Shown piece after piece: positions 14,292 to 19,880 of a stretch of 19,880 nucleotides of DNA. Source of the DNA: CALLMJ01 sp964493765 (GTDB lineage Bacteria > Bacteroidota > Bacteroidia > J057 > CALLMJ01). The notes under the pieces are model-generated. The model was not told where the DNA came from. It worked only from the letters and a program-made list of their open reading frames with translations, and did not search any database. The stretch's first letter is position 1; each line of letters starts with the position of its first letter. Position numbers and translations under genes: made by a program. The DNA lies in contig CAZBPK010000173.1 of the NCBI GenBank assembly GCA_964493765.1, positions 1 to 19,880 on the forward strand, read 5' to 3'.

Positions 14292-16652
14292 TTAACTGGG
14301 TAAAGCAATTTGAATGACTTCATCCATGTTTTTAACAAAATGAAATTGAATATCTTTTAATTGATAATCAGGAATTTCTGTTACATCTTTTTGATTAGCA
14401 TAGGGCAAAATAATGGTATTTACACCAGCACGAACAGCTGCTAATACTTTTTCTTTAATTCCACCAACGGGTAAAACATGACCCCTCAGTGAAATTTCCC
14501 CACTCATTGCTAAATGACTTTTCACAGGTTTTTGAGTAAGTAAAGAAATCATAGCTGTAAACATCGTAATACCAGCCGAAGGACCATCTTTGGGGATAGC
14601 ACCTGCAGGTATATGTAAATGTACATCATGCTCTTTGAAATAGGTTTGAGAAATATTCCATTTTTGTTTATTGGCTTTGATGTATGTATATGCCAAATTG
14701 GCAGATTCTTTCATTACATCACCTAACTGACCCGATAAAGAGATTTTACCCGTTCCTTCAAACATAACAGTTTCAATAGTTAAAGTTTCACCACCAACGC
14801 TTGTCCAAGCTAAACCAGTTGCAACACCTGGTATTTGATGCAAATCAAGTGCTTCATTATCAAATTTTTCAATTCCAAGATATTCTAAAACTTTTTGTTT
14901 AGTGATAACAATTTTTTTATTGTTTCCATCAACCACTTCTTTTGCCACTCCTCTACAAATAGCAGCAATCATTTGGGTTAATTTTCTAACTCCAGATTCT
15001 CTTGTATAATGTTGAATTAAAAATTGAATAGCTTCATCTTCAAAAGCTATCATTTTTTTGCTTAATCCGTGTTCTTTAATTTGATTGGGAATTAAATGTC
15101 TTTTGGTAATTTCCATTTTTTCTTCAAAGGAATAACCATTGACTTCAATGATTTCCATTCTGTCTCTTAAGGCGGGGTGCAAAGTATCTAAAGAATTTGC
15201 TGTAGCAATGAACATTACAGAAGATAAATCATAATCTACTTCTAAAAAGTGGTCATTAAAAGTGCTATTTTGTTCAGGATCTAGTACTTCTAATAAAGCA
15301 GAAGAAGGGTCTCCTTTCCAATCTTGCCCGATTTTATCCACTTCATCTAAAACAATAACAGGGTTACCTTTTTTTACTTTTCTTAAAGTTTGAATAATTT
15401 TTCCGGGCATAGCTCCGATATAAGTCCTTCTATGTCCTCTAATTTCGGCTTCATCACGAACACCCCCCAAAGAAACTCTTGCAAATTTTCTTTTAATTGC
15501 TTTTGCAATGGATTTACCTAAGGAAGTTTTTCCTACTCCCGGAGGCCCATATAAACACAAAATCGGAGATTTTAAGTCTTTTTTGAGTTTAATAACTGCC
15601 AAATATTCAATAATTCTTTTTTTAACTTTTTCTAAACCATAATGTTCTTTGTCTAAAAGTTCTTTTGCTTTGGCTAAATCAATCTGGTCTTTTGTAAAAT
15701 CGTTCCAAGGCAAATCTGTAAGCCATTCTAAATAATTCATGATTACTGAATATTCAGGAGCATTTGGATTCGTTCGATATAATTTATGGATTTCTCTATC
15801 AAAAACTTCCTGGACCTCTTTAGACCATTGTTTTTTCTTAGCTTTTTCTTTTAGTTCATTGATTTCATCATCAATTTCCGTATCGCTTAATTCCTCTTGA
15901 ATGGTTTTTAACTGATGACGTAAGAAAAACTCTCTTTGTTGTTTATCTAAATCAAATTTAATTTTATTTTGAATTTCTTCAGAAATTTCAAGAACTTTTA
16001 ATTCTTTACGCAAATAGTGGAGAACAAAATTGGCTTTTTCTTCAACATTAATTTCATCAAAAATGGCAAATTTGTCAGCAATTGGAATGTTTAAATTGCT
16101 TAAAATAAAATTACAAAGTATATCTAAATCATTGATATTGTGAAAAGGAATTAATGCATCTTTTGGTAAATTAGGAATCATTTCAGCTACTTTATTGGCT
16201 TCATTTCTTAATGAAACCAATAAGGCTTTACTCACATCTTGTGGAGGATAAATTGAAGGCTGAGAATTTTTTGCATGGATATTAAAATAGGGTTCAAAAG
16301 ATATAAACGATAAAATATCAATTTTTTGATGAGCTTTTAAAATTGCTGTAATAGAACCATCGGGCATTTTTAAAATTCTTTGAATCACAGCAACGACACC
16401 TTTAGAAAAAATATCTTTTGGGGTGGGTTCATCTATATCAGCATCTTTTTGAGTTGCAACTGCTAAAATTTTGTGGGAAGTTTTGCTTACTTCTTCTATC
16501 AGTTGAATAGATTTTGCTCTAGCAACATTTATAGGTATAGTTATGCCAGGCATTAATAAAGTATTTCTTAATACCAATAATGGCAAAGAATCATTCCATT
16601 CTATAGGTTTTACTTGGTTTTCTTCAAATCCAATTGCATCAATTTCAAACAT
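14292..16652 (-). CDS. lon: Endopeptidase La (Lon protease)
   Basis: ATP-dependent cytoplasmic serine protease for misfolded and short-lived regulatory proteins. From the ATG at 16652 it has 786 residues, close to the 784 of E. coli Lon. The LON substrate-binding domain (about 20-215) leads through a charged coiled-coil (GLN FFLRHQLKTIQEEL region) to the AAA+ module with Walker A GPPGVGKT at 369-376 and Walker B VIVLDEVD near 432-439, then the protease domain with PKDGPSAG (Ser692) and GGIKEKV (Lys735). The Ser-Lys spacing of 43 equals that of E. coli. An in-frame TTG at 16664 would add four residues and cannot be excluded. The gene is isolated on the - strand between two inverted repeats. 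Confidence 0.97.
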   Translation of the reverse strand: MFEIDAIGFEENQVKPIEWNDSLPLLVLRNTLLMPGITIPINVARAKSIQLIEEVSKTSHKILAVATQKDADIDEPTPKDIFSKGVVAVIQRILKMPDGSITAILKAHQKIDILSFISFEPYFNIHAKNSQPSIYPPQDVSKALLVSLRNEANKVAEMIPNLPKDALIPFHNINDLDILCNFILSNLNIPIADKFAIFDEINVEEKANFVLHYLRKELKVLEISEEIQNKIKFDLDKQQREFFLRHQLKTIQEELSDTEIDDEINELKEKAKKKQWSKEVQEVFDREIHKLYRTNPNAPEYSVIMNYLEWLTDLPWNDFTKDQIDLAKAKELLDKEHYGLEKVKKRIIEYLAVIKLKKDLKSPILCLYGPPGVGKTSLGKSIAKAIKRKFARVSLGGVRDEAEIRGHRRTYIGAMPGKIIQTLRKVKKGNPVIVLDEVDKIGQDWKGDPSSALLEVLDPEQNSTFNDHFLEVDYDLSSVMFIATANSLDTLHPALRDRMEIIEVNGYSFEEKMEITKRHLIPNQIKEHGLSKKMIAFEDEAIQFLIQHYTRESGVRKLTQMIAAICRGVAKEVVDGNNKKIVITKQKVLEYLGIEKFDNEALDLHQIPGVATGLAWTSVGGETLTIETVMFEGTGKISLSGQLGDVMKESANLAYTYIKANKQKWNISQTYFKEHDVHLHIPAGAIPKDGPSAGITMFTAMISLLTQKPVKSHLAMSGEISLRGHVLPVGGIKEKVLAAVRAGVNTIILPYANQKDVTEIPDYQLKDIQFHFVKNMDEVIQIALPS

Positions 16653-16717
16653 AGTTTCAGACAAATTGTCAGGGTTAATTGTAAATTAATAAATAGTCAA
16701 ATTGCGTGCCATAACAA

Positions 16718-16725
16718 CAAAATTA
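16718..16725 (-). promoter_or_regulatory. Possible -7 promoter element for lon
   Basis: Read on the - strand this is TAATTTTG, a match to TAnnTTTG, 65 bases upstream of the ATG. The expected -33 position falls inside repeat copy 2 and shows no TTTG, so the call is weak. Confidence 0.3.
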
Positions 16726-16732
16726 AATGATT

Positions 16733-16881
16733 GGGCGTGCCCCTTCGCTAAACGCTCAGGGTCAGGCTTGCTACGGGCTTCACTGTTCGCTTCGGCAATC
16801 CTTTTTCCACTTTTTTCAAAAGCGTCAAAAGGCAGTGCCACTTCGTGCCCTCCGCATCCTTCACGCTTCAATGCCTTGCAT
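16733..16881 (+). repeat. GC-rich dispersed repeat, copy 2
   Basis: Same element as copy 1 in opposite orientation, occupying the divergent gap between lon and the M23 peptidase gene. Shared blocks include GGGCGTG at the start, CTGTTCGCTTCGGCAATCC, and GGCAGTGCCACTTCGTGCCC. The central hairpin (16800-16814 with 16818-16832) is decayed, with three mismatched positions. The far end has a short ATGC-CTT-GCAT palindrome (16871-16881), the counterpart of the outer hairpin of copy 1. No transposase is encoded. Confidence 0.85.
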
Positions 16882-16884
16882 CAT

Positions 16885-16917
16885 TTTGTTAATAATTAAA
16901 AAAAATTAGTATTTTTG
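16885..16917 (+). promoter_or_regulatory. Predicted promoter for the M23 peptidase gene
   Basis: TTTG at 16885-16888, a 21 bp spacer and TATTTTTG at 16910-16917 fit the Bacteroidota consensus fully. Only 5 bases separate the -7 element from the ATG, so transcription should begin at or next to the start codon. The -33 box begins 3 bases after the repeat ends. Confidence 0.6.
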
Positions 16918-16922
16918 CGGCT

Positions 16923-17774
16923 ATGCCAAGACAAAACCGAATAAAAAAATTCCTTAATCAAAAACATAAACTCATGCTTATGCATGCAGATACCTATGAA
17001 CACAAAAAATCTTTTCAATTGACCAATAAAAAATTAATTTTGGGAATTATTTTATTGACAGTTGCTTATTTTTCTTTAAGCTATTTATTAATTTCCTTTA
17101 CACCTCTTAAAAATACTATTCCCGGTACCTCAGACCCTTTAGCAGAAAAAAAACATTCTGAATTAGTGAGGCAGCTCAATGAAATGAAAATTATTGTTAG
17201 TAAGCAAGATTCTTTTATTCATTCTATTCAAAAAATGAGTGGTTTTGTTTCTTTGGATACTTCAAAAATTCAGAAAGAAGAAAGAGTTACTTATTTACCA
17301 AAAGATTATCTTAAAAAAGTTGAACAAGAGCAGCATAATCACTCTCATGAACAGCATGAAAACGAAAAATTATCAAAAAATATAGTAGTAAAAGGAAAAT
17401 CTTTGGTTTTGTTTCCACCTATTAATGGTGTTTTAACCAATAAATTTGATATTTTAGATCATGCTGGAATTGATTTAGGCTCCAAGTTGAATGAACCCGT
17501 AAAATCTGTTGCCGAAGGGTATATAATTTTTTCTGAATTTTCTACAGATAACGGCTTTGTAATTGCGGTTGCTCATGATGAAAATGTGGTTTCCATTTAT
17601 AAGCATAATTCCAAAATCTTAAAAAAACCTGGTTCTTTTGTAAAAGCTGGTGAACCTATTGCAGTGGTGGGTAATACGGGAGAAAATTCTACAGGACCTC
17701 ATCTACATTTTGAACTTTGGTTGAGCGGAAAACCTGTTAACCCTTTGGATTACTTTTCCTATATTGAAAAATAA
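16923..17774 (+). CDS. M23 family metallopeptidase, membrane anchored
   Basis: Zinc peptidase or LytM-domain envelope protein acting on peptidoglycan cross-links, or activating an amidase. Of its 283 residues, the first 35 are basic and cytoplasmic, a transmembrane helix spans about 38-60, a predicted helical linker and a His-rich stretch (EQEQHNHSHEQHENE, about 135-148) follow, and the LytM domain fills about 160-280. The zinc-site residues are complete: His180 and Asp184 in HAGIDLG, His228 as the catalytic His, and His260/His262 in GPHLHFELW, so it is probably active. The ATG lies almost at the predicted transcription start. A terminator follows. Confidence 0.92.
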   Translation: MPRQNRIKKFLNQKHKLMLMHADTYEHKKSFQLTNKKLILGIILLTVAYFSLSYLLISFTPLKNTIPGTSDPLAEKKHSELVRQLNEMKIIVSKQDSFIHSIQKMSGFVSLDTSKIQKEERVTYLPKDYLKKVEQEQHNHSHEQHENEKLSKNIVVKGKSLVLFPPINGVLTNKFDILDHAGIDLGSKLNEPVKSVAEGYIIFSEFSTDNGFVIAVAHDENVVSIYKHNSKILKKPGSFVKAGEPIAVVGNTGENSTGPHLHFELWLSGKPVNPLDYFSYIEK

Positions 17775-17813
17775 TGGATTAAGCCTTACCAAGTTGGGTT
17801 TTTCTAAAAGCAC

Positions 17814-17846
17814 AAAGCTGTTCTTTTTGGGAACGGCTTTTTTATC
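17814..17846 (+). terminator. Rho-independent terminator between convergent genes
   Basis: AAAGCTGTTC (17814-17823) pairs with GAACGGCTTT (17831-17840) with one G-U pair and a 7 base loop, followed by a T-run. It sits between the M23 gene and the phosphatase gene. The T-run is on the + strand side, so it mainly serves the M23 gene; on the - strand the tail is poorer. Confidence 0.75.
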
Positions 17847-17864
17847 TTATTGTAAAAGTTAAAT

Positions 17865-19634
17865 CTAACTTTTTGCTTTAATCATTGTGATGATAACATC
17901 ATCATTTTGTTCATTAAAAAATCCTTTCCAATCTTGGAGCCTCTTGAAAAACATTTGTGCTTGTTTTTTCAATGAGGGATTAGGATTGATTTGTGTAATC
18001 ATTTCTTTAAAAGCAGTTTTTCCAAATTTCTGATGACCATCATGTCCACCTAATTGAGTTTCAAATCCATCAGAACATAGATAGAAAGTATCATTAGGTT
18101 GCAACTGGAAAGTATGTAAATCAAAACTCTCTTGGCCGTAATAGTTTTTACCACCAATAGATTTTTTGGAGCCTGGTATTTCTTTTAAACCTTCCTGATT
18201 TACTACATAAATAGGACGCATTGCAGAAGCAATTGAAACTTTGTCATTTTCAATTAAAACAGCATAACCCTCCAAAGCATCTAAAACTGTTCTATCAGAG
18301 TCTTCATTTTGGTGTAAGGTTTCTTTAATTTTTTTATCTAACTCAGAAAGTAATATATCAGGCAAAATCACCATTTTTTCTTTTACTAATTGTTCAAGTG
18401 CATTGATAGCAATTAATGCCATAAATGAACCAGAAACACCATGTCCCGTTGCGTCTCCAATAAAAAATATAGACCTATTATGAACTTTAGCACCCCAATA
18501 AAAGTCTCCACTGACAGCTTCTTTGGGTTGGAATAAAATTTCACATTCAAAATTAGAGGGGAAAATATTGTCAATTTCTTGAATGGAAGGCATAATGGCT
18601 CTTTGAATTCTTTGAGCATAATTTAAAGAAACTTGGATTTCTAATTCTGTATCTTCTAATTTTTTTTCAAGAGCTTTTTGAGCTAAAGCTAAATGAGAAT
18701 TTAGTTCTTCTACTTTCTTTTCTGTACTATTCAGCAATTCTGATAATTCTTTTTCTGCAGTGATATCAAAACGAACTGAAATATATTTAATAGGAATTCC
18801 TTTATTATCTAAAATAGGGGTAATTATAGCGTGAACCCAATAAGCAGAGCCATCTTTCGCTTTATTTTTAACTACTCCTTTCCAAACTTTGCCTGCTGTA
18901 ATAGTTTTCCATAATTCTTCAAATGCAGCAGCAGGCATATCAGGGTGCCTTACAATTCTATGGTTTTTCCCAATCAATTCTTCCCTTGAATATTTAGATA
19001 TTTTACAGAAAGTATCATTTACATAAGTAATAGTTCCTCTTATATCTGTAATAGAAACAATTGCAGCATTATTTAAAGCCAAAAAATGAGCTTCTAACTC
19101 TTTTTGAACTTCCATCAATTGTTCATTGGTAATATTTAATTCTTCATTGAGTTGAAGAGTCTCTTCTTCTTGGGCTCTTATCTCTTCTAGTTTAATTTGA
19201 AGTTCTTGTTGAAGTTTAATTTGGTCGGTAATATCAAATCTTACTGCAACGTATTTTTTGGGTACCCCATTTTCATCCACCACAGGAACAATAGTAGATT
19301 TTACCCAATAAAATTCTCCATTCTTTTTTTTGTTACATATTACACCTTTCCAAACTTTTCCAGAAGATATAGTTTTCCACATTTCTTCAAAAATATGATC
19401 GGGTTGTAAGCCAGATTTTAATATTCTATGGTTTTTACCCAAAAGCTCTTCTAAAGAGTAGCCTGAAATTTGAACGAAAGTATCATTTGCGAATGTAATA
19501 TTTCCACGAATATCAGTTTCTGATACAATGGCACCTTCATGCAACGCTCTCAATTGCCCTTCCAGCTCATTTTGTAAAGATGCAATCATTGCTTTATCAG
19601 CTGACTTACCCAATAATTTTTCTAAAATTGCCAT
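17865..19634 (-). CDS. PAS-PAS-SpoIIE/PP2C phosphatase
   Basis: Predicted signal-responsive serine/threonine phosphatase, of the type that dephosphorylates anti-anti-sigma factors. 589 residues: PAS1 about 28-137, coiled coil to about 180, PAS2 about 183-292, a second coiled coil (about 293-345), then the SpoIIE domain to the end. Its metal-binding motifs are intact: SGDFYW at 375-380, GDATGHGVSG from 393, SDGFETQ at 521-527 and NDDVIITM near the C-terminus. The PAS domains closely resemble each other (both have DIRG, NDTF, GKNHRI, GKVWKG and VRFDIT), implying a tandem duplication. With no membrane segment, the signal is intracellular, such as redox state or a small ligand. No sigma factor, kinase or STAS protein is adjacent. 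Confidence 0.92.
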   Translation of the reverse strand: MAILEKLLGKSADKAMIASLQNELEGQLRALHEGAIVSETDIRGNITFANDTFVQISGYSLEELLGKNHRILKSGLQPDHIFEEMWKTISSGKVWKGVICNKKKNGEFYWVKSTIVPVVDENGVPKKYVAVRFDITDQIKLQQELQIKLEEIRAQEEETLQLNEELNITNEQLMEVQKELEAHFLALNNAAIVSITDIRGTITYVNDTFCKISKYSREELIGKNHRIVRHPDMPAAAFEELWKTITAGKVWKGVVKNKAKDGSAYWVHAIITPILDNKGIPIKYISVRFDITAEKELSELLNSTEKKVEELNSHLALAQKALEKKLEDTELEIQVSLNYAQRIQRAIMPSIQEIDNIFPSNFECEILFQPKEAVSGDFYWGAKVHNRSIFFIGDATGHGVSGSFMALIAINALEQLVKEKMVILPDILLSELDKKIKETLHQNEDSDRTVLDALEGYAVLIENDKVSIASAMRPIYVVNQEGLKEIPGSKKSIGGKNYYGQESFDLHTFQLQPNDTFYLCSDGFETQLGGHDGHQKFGKTAFKEMITQINPNPSLKKQAQMFFKRLQDWKGFFNEQNDDVIITMIKAKS

Positions 19635-19653
19635 TCAAAATTCATTTATTTAG

Positions 19654-19685
19654 CAAAAATAACTAACTTCAACTAATAAATGCAA
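19654..19685 (-). promoter_or_regulatory. Predicted promoter for the PAS-SpoIIE phosphatase gene
   Basis: On the - strand, TTG (19685-19683), a 21 bp spacer and TATTTTTG (19661-19654) fit the phylum consensus apart from the first -33 base. The leader is about 15 bases. The -33 box overlaps the presumed tip of the IS30-like element, which may therefore have altered this promoter. Confidence 0.45.
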
Positions 19686-19802
19686 CTTTTGGAGAAAAAA
19701 AATAATATTTTTCAAGGAAAGTGAGAAAGAAAGTATTCGTTCTCCTCTTTACCCTGATGGAGAGATATTATTTTTGTCCCTTTCCTTCCTAAAAAAGTTG
19801 CA
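19681..19802 (+). promoter_or_regulatory. Nested/alternative stem-loops before the transposase start
   Basis: Three perfect inverted repeats: TGCAACTTTT (19681-19690) with 19793-19802; AAAAATAATAT (19698-19708) with 19765-19775; AAGGAAAG (19714-19721) with 19780-19787. The last two cannot both nest, so they are alternatives or a pseudoknot. The outermost right arm ends 2 bases before the transposase ATG. Confidence 0.6.
19769..19776 (+). promoter_or_regulatory. Predicted -7 promoter element for the transposase
   Basis: TATTTTTG matches TAnnTTTG, 28 bases before the ATG; the -33 region is poor (TTTA at 19748-19751, 17 bp spacer). It lies in the right arm of an inverted repeat, so a transcript starting here would lack the left arms. 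Confidence 0.4.
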
Positions 19803-19804
19803 AA

Positions 19805-19880
19805 ATGAAACATCTCACCAAAGAGCAAAGATACGCAATAAGTGTAATGAGAACAAAAAATTATTCACTCAAAGAAATAG
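19805..19880 (+). CDS. IS30 family transposase, N-terminal fragment
   Basis: Only the first 25 codons lie in the window. They read MKHLTKEQRYAISVM, then a short turn and YSLKEI, which matches the N-terminal helix-turn-helix DNA-binding domain of IS30-type DDE transposases (pattern HLT-x-EQR-x-x-I, followed by S-x-x-E-I-A). The frame is open to the window edge. The product would bind the terminal repeats and cut and join the element. The identification rests on a short stretch, and other HTH proteins could share it, but the combination of motif and structured leader favours an insertion sequence. The catalytic domain cannot be assessed. Confidence 0.7.
   Translation, partial: MKHLTKEQRYAISVMRTKNYSLKEI

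Larger units (their letters stand above)
19681..19880 (+). mobile_element. IS30-like insertion sequence, left end (cut by window edge)
   Basis: Defined by the transposase start at 19805 and the structured, purine-rich leader before it. The outer boundary is provisional: 19681 is the start of the TGCAACTTTT arm that recurs inverted at 19793-19802. The true terminal inverted repeat cannot be confirmed without the right end. Confidence 0.55.

Noticed and set aside
16653..16664. TTG start for lon
   Set aside because: It adds only four residues; the ATG at 16652 gives a family-like length. Not excluded, only less likely.
16725..16886. AAATGAT/ATCATTT as terminal inverted repeats of repeat copy 2
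   Set aside because: Only 7 bp in AT-rich sequence, and not found at the ends of copy 1, so probably chance.
16686..16909. Three short overlapping open frames in repeat copy 2, and a similar one at 14020-14265 covering copy 1
   Set aside because: They are translations of a GC-rich dispersed repeat in several frames, a known source of false hypothetical proteins.
1..19880. CRISPR arrays, tRNA or rRNA genes, toxin-antitoxin or phage-defence cassettes
   Set aside because: I saw no regularly spaced repeats, no tRNA-like cloverleaf or rRNA segments, and no recognisable defence genes.

Overview
The window reads as chromosome of a low-GC member of the Bacteroidota. Three things point there: intergenic sequences carrying the phylum's TAnnTTTG -7 promoter element (with TTTG about 20 bp upstream in the best cases), starts with no Shine-Dalgarno sequence, and gene families typical of the phylum (DUF1573/ASH lipid-free secreted protein, the short polysaccharide deacetylase, PAS-SpoIIE phosphatase). 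lpxK shows a Gram-negative outer membrane. Gene calling is dense, almost entirely housekeeping, and mostly on the + strand up to 14.1 kb.

Layout. 0.17-3.67 kb: thrS-infC-lpxK, tightly spaced; rpmI and rplT, which normally follow infC, are absent here. 3.67-3.84 kb: AT-rich gap with several DnaA-box-like 9-mers. 3.84-4.92 kb: a divergent SAM-hydrolase-fold protein overlapping a small ABM-fold protein. 5.0-7.7 kb: polysaccharide deacetylase, then dnaN-thyA. 7.8-10.3 kb: class-3-like aldehyde dehydrogenase overlapping aroC. 10.5-11.7 kb: secreted protein of three ASH-like domains, with a clear terminator. 11.8-14.1 kb: a chain of overlapping genes: zinc-ribbon membrane protein, aat, and an EntD-type phosphopantetheinyl transferase whose frame is broken at a T10 run. 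14.1-16.9 kb: lon on the - strand, flanked by two inverted copies of a GC-rich dispersed repeat. 16.9-17.8 kb: M23 peptidase. 17.9-19.6 kb: PAS-PAS-SpoIIE phosphatase on the - strand. 19.7-19.88 kb: left end of an IS30-like insertion sequence, cut by the window edge.

How the genes work together. Most are independent housekeeping functions: translation (thrS, infC), lipid A (lpxK), replication and dTMP supply (dnaN, thyA), chorismate (aroC), protein quality control (aat marks proteins for the N-degron pathway; lon degrades damaged proteins), and cell wall and envelope (deacetylase, M23 peptidase). I did not find a convincing new multi-gene defence or metabolic system. The observations most worth checking are the T10 frameshift in the phosphopantetheinyl transferase, the inverted repeats around lon, the stem-loop system at the start of the IS transposase, and the DnaA-box cluster near dnaN.
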